Shown piece by piece: positions 15,728-23,967 of a DNA stretch of 26,052 bases (positions are counted from its first letter, which is position 1; each line of letters opens with the position of its first letter). A model generated the notes under the pieces. It had not been told where the DNA came from and ran no database searches. It saw nothing but the letters and a program-made list of their open reading frames with translations. Origin of the DNA: an uncultured Bacteroidota bacterium. Its GTDB lineage: Bacteria; Bacteroidota; Bacteroidia; Chitinophagales; Chitinophagaceae. The stretch spans positions 1 to 26,052 of the forward strand of contig CAIJZG010000008.1 of NCBI GenBank assembly GCA_903825065.1, read 5' to 3'. A program made the position numbers and the translations under genes.

Positions 15728-16858
15728 CTAAATGATTTCTTTTAGCTTTTCTATTACTTGATCAATTTCCGCTATCGAATTGTATTTACTAAATGAAAAG
15801 CGAACAGTTACACGATTAGGGTCACTATTTAACGCTCTTATCACATGTGATCCTTGATCTGCGCCACTGGTGCAAGCGCTACCACCACTGGCACAAATAT
15901 GGTTAATATCTAAATTAAATAATAGCATTTCACTTTTATCAGTCTTTGGGAAGCTCGTGCTTAATACTGCATATAATGAATTACCTGTTGGATCGCCATT
16001 AAACTTGGCACCTACAATGTTTTTTGTAAGTGATAACATCATATATTTTTTAAGTGCCAATATCTTTTCCATATCAGTTGCGTGTTGTTCTGTGGCCATT
16101 TCTAAGGCTTTTGCAAAACCAATAATACCGTATAAGTTTTCAGTTCCTGCACGCATATTTCTTTCCTGGCTACCACCATTTATGAAAGGCTTAATTTTTA
16201 TATTTTCATTAATATATAGTATTCCAGAACCTTTTGGGCCATGAAATTTATGACTTGAGCCAGTGATAAAATCGATAGGTGTATTGCGCAGATCGAATGG
16301 AAAGTGGCCCACTGTTTGTACTGTGTCGCTATGAAAAATTGCGTTATATTTTCTACAAAGAGTCCCCACAGTATTGAGGTCAATCATATTGCCAATTTCA
16401 TTATTGGCATGCATCAGTGTTACCAAACATTTCTCTGGGGTATTCTGTAATAAGATTTCTAAATGATTCAAATCAATATGTCCGTCATCTAAAATCTGAA
16501 CATAACTTAGTAACGCTTCTCCTTTTTGGTGTAGATATTCTATGGTATGCAGCGTAGCGTGGTGTTCTATTTTAGAAGAGATGATATGCTTGCATCCAAG
16601 ATCACGAACTGCGGCAGTGATTGCTGTATTACTGCTCTCAGTACCACCACTAGTAAAGAATATTTCAGCTGGATGCGCATGTAAGAGTTTGGCTACAGAT
16701 TTTCGAGCATTTTCTATACCCATACGGCTCTCTCTTCCATAGCTATAAATGGAAGAAGGGTTTCCAAATCGATTTGTGAGAAATGGCATCATTGCTTCCA
16801 GAACCGCAGGGTCCAGGGCGGTGGTTGCAGCATTGTCTAAATAAATTCTTTCCATCAT
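15728..16858 (-). CDS. Cysteine desulfurase, NifS/IscS type
   Basis: This 376-residue PLP enzyme removes sulfur from cysteine to form a protein persulfide for Fe-S clusters or thio-modifications. It opens with YLDNAATT. SGGTESSNTAI binds PLP, and EHHATLHT holds the ring-stacking His. PLP lysine K204 is in SSHKFHGPKG. The catalytic Cys C329 lies in SGGSACTSG, the class I (NifS/IscS) loop, not the SufS type. ATG codons at 16858 and 16855 are both possible starts. No IscU or Suf scaffold gene is adjacent, so whether it serves Fe-S assembly or tRNA thiolation is unclear. It follows glmM by 76 bases that hold three small inverted repeats. Confidence 0.88.
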   Translation of the reverse strand: MMERIYLDNAATTALDPAVLEAMMPFLTNRFGNPSSIYSYGRESRMGIENARKSVAKLLHAHPAEIFFTSGGTESSNTAITAAVRDLGCKHIISSKIEHHATLHTIEYLHQKGEALLSYVQILDDGHIDLNHLEILLQNTPEKCLVTLMHANNEIGNMIDLNTVGTLCRKYNAIFHSDTVQTVGHFPFDLRNTPIDFITGSSHKFHGPKGSGILYINENIKIKPFINGGSQERNMRAGTENLYGIIGFAKALEMATEQHATDMEKILALKKYMMLSLTKNIVGAKFNGDPTGNSLYAVLSTSFPKTDKSEMLLFNLDINHICASGGSACTSGADQGSHVIRALNSDPNRVTVRFSFSKYNSIAEIDQVIEKLKEII

Positions 16859-16876
16859 TGATATAGAATAAAGAAA

Positions 16877-16902
16877 TCCTGCATAACAGGACCTCTTAGG
16901 TC
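16877..16902 (-). promoter_or_regulatory. Two overlapping small hairpins in the desulfurase leader
   Basis: TCCTG-CATAA-CAGGA (16877-16891) and GACCT-CTT-AGGTC (16890-16902) share two bases, so both cannot form fully at once. They lie 19-44 bases upstream of the desulfurase start. They might act in the leader RNA or be part of the glmM transcript end. Stems are only 5 bp. Confidence 0.3.
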
Positions 16903-16919
16903 AATTCTTAATTTATAAA

Positions 16920-16942
16920 CTCAATATAAATACTTTATTGAG
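16920..16942 (-). terminator. Weak hairpin over the glmM stop codon
   Basis: CTCAATA (16920-16926) and TATTGAG (16936-16942) form a 7-bp stem around a 9-base loop that contains the glmM stop. On the minus strand it is followed by TTTATAAATT, a broken T run. It may be a weak intrinsic terminator. Confidence 0.35.
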
Positions 16943-18332
16943 CTTCGTTAATGTCCTGCATTAATCTTTTTGCAATATTTGCGGCAGTTGTTTGCAAATT
17001 ACTCTCCGCATAAATACGTATAATTGGTTCTGTATTGCTAGGTCTCAAATGAACCCAATCATTATCAAATTCAATCTTCAATCCATCCACAGTATTGATG
17101 GGTTGTTTTTTGTATTTATTTTCAATGGTTGCAAAGATGTTTTTTAAATCAACGCCATCATTTAATTCTATTTTATTTTTACTGATAAAATAATCAGGGT
17201 AGGTATTACGTAATTGTTTGATAGTTTTATTTTCTTTGGCAAGATGTGTTAAGAATAACGCGATTCCAATTAATGCATCTCTACCATAATGTAAGTCTGG
17301 AACTATTATTCCACCATTCCCTTCTCCTCCAATTACTGCATTTACTTCTTTCATTTTATTAACCACATTCACTTCACCCACTGCACTAGGATAATAAATT
17401 CCACCGTGCTTTTCTGTTACATCACGAAGTGCCCTGGTAGAAGACAAATTGCTTACTGTATTACCTTTTCTGTTTTTTAAAACATAGTCAGCTACAGCTA
17501 CTAAAGTATACTCTTCTCCAAATAAGGTGCCATCTTCGCATACAAAGCAAAGTCTATCTACATCGGGATCAACTGCAATTCCCAAATCGGCATTGCTTTT
17601 ATTAACTTCATTACAAAGTTCATTTAAATGCTCTGGTAAGGGTTCAGGGTTGTGAGCAAACTGACCATTTACTTCACCATTCAAAACCACAATATCGCTA
17701 AGCCCCAGTGCTCTTAATAATTCAGGCACAGCAGTAGCACCGGTACTATTAATTGCATCTAAAACAATTTTAAAATTTGCTTTTTTAATTGCGTCTTTAT
17801 CAACTAAAGGATAATTAACAACGGTATCAATATGTTTTTTAAGAGCAGTATGATCTTCTGTATAAGAACCTAACTCATCAACACCAGCAAAATCGAAATC
17901 TTCGGCTTCGGCAATTGCTAAAATTTTGGCACCGTCATCTCCACTAATAAATTCACCAAATTGGTTTAGCAATTTTAATGCGTTCCATTCTTTTGGATTA
18001 TGACTGGCGGTTAAAATAATTCCACCTGAAGCATTTTCAAAAACAACAGCCATTTCAACGGTAGGAGTAGTACTAAGTCCAAGGTCAATTACATCAATTG
18101 CTAATGCATTTAAGGTACTTATAACTAGCCTTTGTACTAATTCGCCACTAATCCTTCCATCACGTCCAATGACCACTTTTTGGTTACCTATTGTTGTTTT
18201 TTCTGTATTCTGACTTTTCAACCAAGTTCCATAAGCAGCGGTAAATTTAACCACATCCAAAGGGCTCAAAGTGTTGCCTGGCCTACCGCCGATGGTTCCA
18301 CGAATACCCGAAATACTTTTAATTAATGCCAT
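16935..18332 (-). CDS. glmM: Phosphoglucosamine mutase-type phosphohexomutase
   Basis: This alpha-D-phosphohexomutase probably converts glucosamine-6-phosphate to glucosamine-1-phosphate for UDP-GlcNAc, peptidoglycan and lipid A. From the ATG at 18332 it has 465 residues. The opening SISGIRGTIGG is typical. The phosphoserine is S110 in TASHNPKEWN, the metal loop is DPDVDRL, the sugar loop is GGEGNGGI and the phosphate loop is RPSNTEPIIRIYAES. The sugar loop GEGNGG differs from GEQSGH of classic E. coli GlmM, so phosphomannomutase or phosphoglucomutase activity is not excluded. The Bacteroidota form with this opening is usually named GlmM. The frame opens at 18362, but a TATGTTTG promoter box (18363-18356) covers that upstream ATG, supporting 18332. 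Confidence 0.82.
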   Translation of the reverse strand: MALIKSISGIRGTIGGRPGNTLSPLDVVKFTAAYGTWLKSQNTEKTTIGNQKVVIGRDGRISGELVQRLVISTLNALAIDVIDLGLSTTPTVEMAVVFENASGGIILTASHNPKEWNALKLLNQFGEFISGDDGAKILAIAEAEDFDFAGVDELGSYTEDHTALKKHIDTVVNYPLVDKDAIKKANFKIVLDAINSTGATAVPELLRALGLSDIVVLNGEVNGQFAHNPEPLPEHLNELCNEVNKSNADLGIAVDPDVDRLCFVCEDGTLFGEEYTLVAVADYVLKNRKGNTVSNLSSTRALRDVTEKHGGIYYPSAVGEVNVVNKMKEVNAVIGGEGNGGIIVPDLHYGRDALIGIALFLTHLAKENKTIKQLRNTYPDYFISKNKIELNDGVDLKNIFATIENKYKKQPINTVDGLKIEFDNDWVHLRPSNTEPIIRIYAESNLQTTAANIAKRLMQDINEAQ

Positions 18333-18355
18333 TAATTCGATTGTTTTGCTCACTG

Positions 18356-18363
18356 CAAACATA
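18356..18363 (-). promoter_or_regulatory. -7 box of the glmM promoter
   Basis: On the minus strand TATGTTTG matches TAnnTTTG exactly and sits 23 bases upstream of the glmM ATG at 18332, giving a leader of about 17 bases. No TTG is found at the usual -33 distance. Confidence 0.4.
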
Positions 18364-18391
18364 ATTCAAATTATTCTTTGATTCGGAATCC

Positions 18392-18399
18392 TATTTTTG
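18392..18399 (+). promoter_or_regulatory. -7 box for the methyltransferase operon
   Basis: TATTTTTG matches TAnnTTTG and ends 17 bases before the ATG at 18417. Transcription would start near 18406, leaving a short leader with AGAAGG just ahead of the start. It is divergent from the glmM box 28 bases away. No -33 TTG is found at the usual spacing. Confidence 0.4.
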
Positions 18400-18416
18400 T
18401 GCCCTAAAGAAGGCAT

Positions 18417-19160
18417 ATGCAGCAATCGTGGTTTAAAGATTGGTTCAATTCCCATTATTATCACTTATTATATCAAAATAGAGATGATCAGGAGGCTCTT
18501 GACTTTATTGAAAAGTTAATATCTCATATCCATCCATTAGCTGGATCAACGATGTTGGATGTGGCTTGTGGGAAGGGAAGACACAGTAAAGCCTTAGCCG
18601 ATTATGGGTATAATGTAACTGGTATAGACCTATCTGAAGAGTCTATTGAGGAAGCCATGATACAAGAATCGGATAACCTGCATTTTTATACGCATGATAT
18701 GCGATTGCCATTCTGGATTAATTATTATGATTACGCTTTTAATATGTTCACAAGCTTTGGCTATTTCAGAACAAGAAGGGAGCATGATAATGCCATAAGA
18801 ACGATGGCGCAAAGTTTAAAGCCTGGAGGATTATTAGTAATAGACTACTTAAACGTGCATTTTGCAGAAAAAAATCAAGAATCAGAAAATATCAAAACCG
18901 TAGAAGATATTCATTTTCATATAAGTAAATGGAATGATGAGAGACATTTTTTTAAACAGATTCAAATCACTGATAGTAAAAATAAAAGTCCCAAACACCT
19001 CTATACAGAGAGGGTAGCAAAATTTTCATTGGGTGATTTTACAGAAATGCTATCTTTTCAACAGATTCAAATTCAAGAAGTATTTGGGGATTATCAATTA
19101 GGAAAATATGATTTAAATAATTCACCAAGGTTAATAATAATTGCTAAAAAGATAAAATAG
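18417..19160 (+). CDS. Class I SAM-dependent methyltransferase
   Basis: This 247-residue cytoplasmic enzyme has a Rossmann methyltransferase core. Motif I is LDVACGKGRHS (about 47-57), and the acidic end of strand 2 is GIDLSEESI. Strand 4 runs YDYAFNMFTSFGYF, and LKPGGLLVIDYLN follows. A beta-rich C-terminal part (HISKWNDERHFFKQIQI ... FSLGDFTEML) resembles the type-11/25 group. The FTSFGYF segment in place of NPPY argues against a nucleic-acid N-methylase and suggests a small-molecule or lipid substrate, which cannot be named. It leads a run with PAP2 (6 bases) and a GT39 enzyme, so a lipid or envelope precursor is a reasonable guess. Confidence 0.8.
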   Translation: MQQSWFKDWFNSHYYHLLYQNRDDQEALDFIEKLISHIHPLAGSTMLDVACGKGRHSKALADYGYNVTGIDLSEESIEEAMIQESDNLHFYTHDMRLPFWINYYDYAFNMFTSFGYFRTRREHDNAIRTMAQSLKPGGLLVIDYLNVHFAEKNQESENIKTVEDIHFHISKWNDERHFFKQIQITDSKNKSPKHLYTERVAKFSLGDFTEMLSFQQIQIQEVFGDYQLGKYDLNNSPRLIIIAKKIK

Positions 19161-19166
19161 GGATTA

Positions 19167-19766
19167 ATGAATACTTTCTTACAGCAAATTTGGCAATGGT
19201 TAAATGCCTGGGATACTTATTTATTTCTGCAAATAAATTCAGGATTCACCAATCCAATATTAGATAAGATTTTACCTATTTGGAGAAATGCGAATACCTG
19301 GGTACCTCTTTACGTTTTTTTAATTGTTTTCTCAATAGTTAATTTTAAAAACAAATCATTCTATTGGATATTTGGTGCGATACTTACGGTGATTTTAACT
19401 GATCAAATTAGCAGTAGTTTGGTTAAACCTTTTTTCGAAAGACCAAGACCATGTAATGAACCATTATTGATAAGTCATGTCCGACTTTTATTAGATCATT
19501 GTTCAGGGGGATATAGTTTTACTTCTTCTCATGCAACAAATCATTTTGGATTTGCGGTATATGTGATGATTACATTGAGCGGACTCTTTAAAAAGTGGCG
19601 TTATTTATTTCTTTTTTGGGCAGCTACTGTAAGTTATGCGCAGGTTTATGTAGGTGTACATTATCCATTGGATATTATTTCTGGCGCAATTCTTGGTTCT
19701 GCTATAGGATATGCCACGTCACAAATTTTTATTCGCAAATTCGGCCCAGTTCAATCAGAATTATAA
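19167..19766 (+). CDS. PAP2-superfamily membrane phosphatase
   Basis: This 199-residue integral membrane protein has about five or six membrane segments. The PAP2 signature is split in three: KPFFERPRP (KxxxxxxRP), FTSSHATNHF (the PSGH block as TSSH), and AQVYVGVHYPLD (normally SRxxxxxHxxxD). The third block has Ala-Gln where Ser-Arg is usual, so one phosphate-binding arginine is missing; the other Arg, both His and the Asp are present. PAP2 members dephosphorylate lipid phosphates such as undecaprenyl pyrophosphate, lipid A or phosphatidylglycerol phosphate on the periplasmic side. It lies 6 bases after the methyltransferase and 10 bases before the GT39 gene, consistent with an envelope-lipid role. 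Confidence 0.85.
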   Translation: MNTFLQQIWQWLNAWDTYLFLQINSGFTNPILDKILPIWRNANTWVPLYVFLIVFSIVNFKNKSFYWIFGAILTVILTDQISSSLVKPFFERPRPCNEPLLISHVRLLLDHCSGGYSFTSSHATNHFGFAVYVMITLSGLFKKWRYLFLFWAATVSYAQVYVGVHYPLDIISGAILGSAIGYATSQIFIRKFGPVQSEL

Positions 19767-19776
19767 AATTATTAGT

Positions 19777-21453
19777 ATGATTCCGAATCGATTTTTTTAT
19801 GGTGTTTTATTATTTAGTCTTGTTGTTTGTATAACAGGAATGATTTACATCCCATTGATGGACATTGATGCCGCGCAATATGCGTTAATAAGCCGTGAAA
19901 TGCTTGTTAGAAACAGCTTTTTGCAAGTTTTCGAAAATGGTAAAGATTATTTGGATAAACCACCGATGCTTTTTTGGCTTTCTGCAATTAGTTTAAAGAT
20001 TTTTGGAATTTACGATTGGGCTTACCGTATACCATCAATGTTGTTCGCAATTATTTCTGTTTATTCAACCTATCGGTTCACTATACTTTATTATCAAAAA
20101 ACTATAGCACAACTCAGCGCTATGGTCTTAGCAACATCTCAGGCTTTCTTCTTAATAACACATGATGTTCGTTGTGATACCATGTTAATGGGTTGGGTTA
20201 TTTTAAGCATCTGGCATTTAGCTGCTTGGTATGAGAGTAGTAAGTGGAAATATTTTGTAATAGCATTTGTGGCAATTGCAGGTGGAATGATGACGAAAGG
20301 TCCAATTGCACTAATTGTTCCGGTTCTTTCATTTATTCCTCATTTTATTCTGAGAAGAGAATGGAAGCAATTTTTTAGATGGGAGTATTTAATTGGGTTA
20401 TTAATTATTGCAGTTTTACTAATACCTATGAGCATTGGATTGTATCAACAATTCGATTTACATCCCGGGAAAGTAATTTATGGAGTACCTATCAATTCCG
20501 GCTTGCGTTTCTATTATTGGACACAGAGTTTTGGAAGGTATACCGGAGAAAACGTATTTCATGAGATGAGTTATTTTACTTTCCTCCTGGAAAATATGTT
20601 ATGGAGTTTTCTACCCTGGATCTTATTTTTTTTAGTTGGATTATCAATTCGGTTTAGAGATATTTTAATGAGCCGATTCTGGTTAAAACAAAATCAAGAA
20701 TGGATTAGCGTTGGTGGTTTTGTACTTACCTATTGTGTATTGGCAAGAAGTCAGGCACAACTCCCTCACTATATTTTTGTGGTATATCCATTAGCATCGA
20801 TCGTGACCGCTGTGTTTATTCACCAATTATTTTTTACAAAGGAGTTTAAGATTTTAAAAATCGTATTTCGTTGGTTTCATTTTTTAATTTTTGCACTATT
20901 ATGGATTCTTGCCATAGTTGCTATGCGTATTCCCTTTAAAGAAATTAGTGTATTCGTTTTTATACTTTCCATATTTGGTGGGGTAGGGTTTATAATATTA
21001 TTATTATTTGCTAGAAAATGGATCCAGGTCCCATCTATTTTAGTGATTTGTTTTTATACAGTAATTTCAATTAATTTTTTATTGAGTAGTAATTTTTATC
21101 CCAACTTACTCAAGTATCAAATGGGAAATATGGCTGCAGCTTTTATAAATCAATCAGGGTTACAAAAACATAATATTTACGTGTATGGTCCATTAGATAG
21201 TAGAGCATTACATTTTTATGGACAGCATATTTTTGAACATCGATATACTAGTGCAGATGCTACCTTAGATGATATTTTAATAGCTTCTTCAGATAGTATA
21301 CCAGCTCTTAAAGAAAAATTTCCGAATTTAAAATTGCTGCATAAAGGACCAAGCTTTTCAGTAAGTATGCTCACACCTGAATTCTTAAATCCAACCACTA
21401 GATTTAATAAAATGTCCTACTACGCCATTGTGGATTTGGATGGGAAACCTTAA
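19777..21453 (+). CDS. ArnT-like GT39 family membrane glycosyltransferase
   Basis: This 558-residue polytopic protein has about 11-13 membrane segments. Right after the first segment it carries the GT-C acidic motif MDIDAAQYALISREML (D29, D31) and then DKPPMLFWL (K60), both typical of the ArnT/PMT group that transfers a sugar from a polyprenyl-phosphate donor to lipid A or protein. HDVRCDTMLMGW and MMTKGPIALIVP are further family blocks, and SQAQLPHYIFVVYPLAS marks the last half. A soluble tail covers about 460-558. The frame opens at 19711 inside the PAP2 gene; the ATG at 19777 (MIPNRFFYGV) gives the normal N-terminus. Next to a PAP2 phosphatase, a lipid A or lipid-carrier modification is likely but unproven. 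Confidence 0.86.
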   Translation: MIPNRFFYGVLLFSLVVCITGMIYIPLMDIDAAQYALISREMLVRNSFLQVFENGKDYLDKPPMLFWLSAISLKIFGIYDWAYRIPSMLFAIISVYSTYRFTILYYQKTIAQLSAMVLATSQAFFLITHDVRCDTMLMGWVILSIWHLAAWYESSKWKYFVIAFVAIAGGMMTKGPIALIVPVLSFIPHFILRREWKQFFRWEYLIGLLIIAVLLIPMSIGLYQQFDLHPGKVIYGVPINSGLRFYYWTQSFGRYTGENVFHEMSYFTFLLENMLWSFLPWILFFLVGLSIRFRDILMSRFWLKQNQEWISVGGFVLTYCVLARSQAQLPHYIFVVYPLASIVTAVFIHQLFFTKEFKILKIVFRWFHFLIFALLWILAIVAMRIPFKEISVFVFILSIFGGVGFIILLLFARKWIQVPSILVICFYTVISINFLLSSNFYPNLLKYQMGNMAAAFINQSGLQKHNIYVYGPLDSRALHFYGQHIFEHRYTSADATLDDILIASSDSIPALKEKFPNLKLLHKGPSFSVSMLTPEFLNPTTRFNKMSYYAIVDLDGKP

Positions 21454-21486
21454 TTTGATTGCAATTCATTAGATTTGGACTATTCC

Positions 21487-22773
21487 ATGACTGAAGTATT
21501 TATCATTTTAGGGCTTATTTTACTCAACGGACTTTTCTCGATGGCAGAGTTTGCGTTGATTTCAGCACGTAAAGCACGCTTAGAGGCGCAAGCCCAAAAA
21601 GGTGATACAAAAGCAGCAAAAGCATTAGCATTAGCAAATAATCCCGATTCCTTTTTATCTACATTTCAAATCGGAATTACATTAATTGGCATACTAACAG
21701 GTATTTTTTCTGGGGACAGTTTTAAAAAACCATTACAAGATTGGTTATTTAATTTCGATTTAATCAAGCCTTATAGTGGCACCCTAGCAACAGTAATTAT
21801 AGTAATTGTTATTACTTATCTATCAATGGTCTTTGGTGAACTTGTTCCCAAGAGATTAGGAATGAGTAACCCTGAAAATATTGCAAAAAGTGCTGCTGGC
21901 CCATTGAAGTTGATGTCGTTTCTGACATATCCATTTGTATGGTTCTTGATGAAATCTTCTAATTTTTTAGTGAGAATATTAAATGTCCCAATCAATGAAA
22001 ATCAAGTAACAGAGGAAGAAATCAAAGCTATCATAAGTGAAGGGACCGAGCATGGAGCGATTGAGGAAGCTGAGCAAGAAATTATTGAAAGAGTTTTTCA
22101 TTTAGGTGATCGAAATATTACTTCACTAATGACACATCGAAGTGATATAGTTTGGATCGATCAAAGTAAAACCGTATCAGAAATAAAATTGATCATGGAG
22201 GAAGTGGTTCACTCGATTTATCCGGTTTGTGAGGGTGAAGTTGATCGAATTGTGGGTGTTGTGTCGATTAAAGACTTTATCATTTCTGATGATAATAAGT
22301 TGGTTAAAAATATCATGAAACCAGCGATGTATGTGCCTGAAAAAAATACGGCTTATCAGGTGCTAGAAAAATTTAAACAATCTAAAATTCACCATTGTTT
22401 TATTGTAGATGAATATGGCACTGTTCTTGGTTTGATTACATTGAACGATATTTTAGAAGCGATAGTAGGTGATATCCCTCAACCAGAAGATGTTTCATTT
22501 GAAATAGTTACAAGAGAAGATGGCTCCTATTTAATAGATGCACAAATCCCTTTCTACGATTTTCTTACCCACTTTGATAAAGCAGAATGGATGAAAGAGG
22601 GCGATCAGGAGTTTGATACGCTTGCTGGTTTTATTATTCATGAATTAGAAAAAATTCCCCACACAGGTGAAAAATTAACATGGAAAATTTTCAAGTTTGA
22701 AGTGGTGGATATGGATAATCACCGCATTGATAAAGTTTTAGTGACCACAGATATGGAACCAAAAGAAAAATAA
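21487..22773 (+). CDS. CorC/HlyC family membrane protein (DUF21-CBS-CorC_HlyC)
   Basis: This 428-residue protein has three parts. A DUF21 (CNNM) membrane domain (about 1-180) contains NGLFSMAEFALISARKARLE and VFGELVPKRLG. Two CBS motifs follow (about 200-315; MTHRSDIVWID ... DEYGTVLGLITLNDILEAIVGDI). A small CorC_HlyC domain (about 330-420; DGSYLIDAQIPFYDF ... FDTLAGFI) closes it. These proteins are often called hemolysins but act in Mg2+ (or Co2+) efflux and homeostasis. The ATG at 21487 is preferred over a TTG at 21475. A TAGATTTG sequence at 21470-21477 could be a -7 box but would leave almost no leader. It follows the GT39 gene by 33 bases and is convergent with DUF6702, 8 bases apart. 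Confidence 0.9.
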   Translation: MTEVFIILGLILLNGLFSMAEFALISARKARLEAQAQKGDTKAAKALALANNPDSFLSTFQIGITLIGILTGIFSGDSFKKPLQDWLFNFDLIKPYSGTLATVIIVIVITYLSMVFGELVPKRLGMSNPENIAKSAAGPLKLMSFLTYPFVWFLMKSSNFLVRILNVPINENQVTEEEIKAIISEGTEHGAIEEAEQEIIERVFHLGDRNITSLMTHRSDIVWIDQSKTVSEIKLIMEEVVHSIYPVCEGEVDRIVGVVSIKDFIISDDNKLVKNIMKPAMYVPEKNTAYQVLEKFKQSKIHHCFIVDEYGTVLGLITLNDILEAIVGDIPQPEDVSFEIVTREDGSYLIDAQIPFYDFLTHFDKAEWMKEGDQEFDTLAGFIIHELEKIPHTGEKLTWKIFKFEVVDMDNHRIDKVLVTTDMEPKEK

Positions 22774-22781
22774 TTCAAAAA

Positions 22782-23270
22782 TTAAAATTCAAAACTGGTA
22801 GTAGTTTTTGGAAAATCTAATTTATAACTTTTCTCTGCATCTTTTGATTTAACATGAAAAATATTACTTTGTAGATCCTTGTAATCATATAATAAATTAC
22901 AGTTGATGTCGATTTTTTTCAACTGTGCAATTTTAGGAATTTCTGCGTAGATCCACACACTTTCCATTTGTATTTCATGTCCAATATAATTTATGAACGC
23001 AGGTTGACCATTGATTTTTATTTGGAGCTTTTGATTAATATAGGAACTAATTTGTTTGTCTAATACAACTTTGTCTTTCGGATTAGCAATATCTATTTTC
23101 GTTGTGCTATATTTTTGTAGAGTCTGCTCTAAGTCGGGAGTGAAAATTCGAATGCTTATTTCAACAGCATTTTCTTTTGTATTATGATTAATATCTATAA
23201 CAGAAACATAAAACGGATGCAAAACAGCTATAAAAGCCATTGAAAGCCATTGAACCATACTATTTACCAT
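22782..23270 (-). CDS. DUF6702 family protein
   Basis: This 162-residue protein has a short N-terminal hydrophobic signal (VQWLSMAFIAV) directly followed by LHPFYVSVIDINHN, the hallmark start of DUF6702 mature proteins. The rest is predicted beta-rich: AVEISIRIFTPDLEQTL, INGQPAFINYIGHEIQMESVWIYAEI and ILLYDYKDLQSNIFHVK-like strands near the end. It is probably periplasmic. The function is unknown. It is divergent from a HupE/UreJ-like protein with 54 bases between, an arrangement I recall as common in Bacteroidota. ATGs at 23270, 23258 and 23240 are all possible starts. The C-terminus TTTSFEF is encoded by an A-rich repeat shared with the convergent gene end. Confidence 0.75.
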   Translation of the reverse strand: MVNSMVQWLSMAFIAVLHPFYVSVIDINHNTKENAVEISIRIFTPDLEQTLQKYSTTKIDIANPKDKVVLDKQISSYINQKLQIKINGQPAFINYIGHEIQMESVWIYAEIPKIAQLKKIDINCNLLYDYKDLQSNIFHVKSKDAEKSYKLDFPKTTTSFEF

Positions 23271-23324
23271 TCAACATTATTTTTTTTTCACTACAAATGT
23301 CATGATTAATTTGAAACTTACGTT

Positions 23325-23948
23325 ATGAATGATTTTAGACTTTATCTGGAAACTGGCTTTCAACACATTGCAAATTGGAGAGGAAATGCCTCTTTGCTTC
23401 AACAACTGGCCGGTATTCCAACAAGTGATCATATCCTTTTTTTAATTGCGCTTACTATTCGATTTCAATTCTCTGATTGGAAAAAGATCTTGATTCTGGT
23501 TACTGCATTTACAATTGGCCATAGTATAACCCTCGCATTAAGTGTTTTTCATATAGTTAGTTATTCTGTTAATTGGATTGAGTTTTTAATTCCAGTTACT
23601 ATATTAATCACATCATTCAGTAATCTGTTTGTCAAGAAATTTGTTTTCAAAACTAAATTTCCACCTATTTATTTTATGGCCCTGTTTTTTGGTCTTATTC
23701 ATGGATTAGGATTTAGTAGTTATTTGAAAAGTATTTTAGGAAAAGATCAGAATATTTTTTGGCAACTTTTAGCTTTTAATGTCGGTTTAGAATTAGGACA
23801 GATATTAATAGTGATAATTATTTTGATTATATCATTTATATTAGTGGGATTAATAAAAATTAACAGAAGAGAATATCTGTTATTTATTAGTGCAGCCATT
23901 TTTGCGTTTGCGTTGAATATGGCATTGGATCGAATACACAGTTTATAA
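23325..23948 (+). CDS. HupE/UreJ family membrane protein
   Basis: This 207-residue protein has about six membrane segments. Histidine-containing motifs of the HupE/UreJ_2 group are in place: GFQHIANW (H14), SDHILFLIAL (D35, H36), FTIGHSITLAL (H66), FGLIHGLGFS (H126) and FNVGLELGQ (E156). HupE/UreJ relatives are secondary Ni2+/Co2+ transporters, and these His and acidic residues fit a metal path. The typical hydrogenase or urease genes are absent, so the metal and its user are unknown. The M1 peptidase starts 19 bases downstream, so the two are probably cotranscribed; DUF6702 is divergent. Metal supply to the metallopeptidase is only a guess. Confidence 0.82.
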   Translation: MNDFRLYLETGFQHIANWRGNASLLQQLAGIPTSDHILFLIALTIRFQFSDWKKILILVTAFTIGHSITLALSVFHIVSYSVNWIEFLIPVTILITSFSNLFVKKFVFKTKFPPIYFMALFFGLIHGLGFSSYLKSILGKDQNIFWQLLAFNVGLELGQILIVIIILIISFILVGLIKINRREYLLFISAAIFAFALNMALDRIHSL

Positions 23949-23967
23949 TTTTTTAAACTATACAGCT

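Noticed and set aside
18333..18362. N-terminal extension of glmM by 10 codons
   Set aside because: The upstream ATG overlaps a promoter box, and the homologous start is MALIKSISGIRG.
19711..19776. Start of the GT39 gene inside the PAP2 gene
   Set aside because: The extension is an out-of-frame reading of the PAP2 C-terminus; MIPNRFF at 19777 precedes the first membrane segment.
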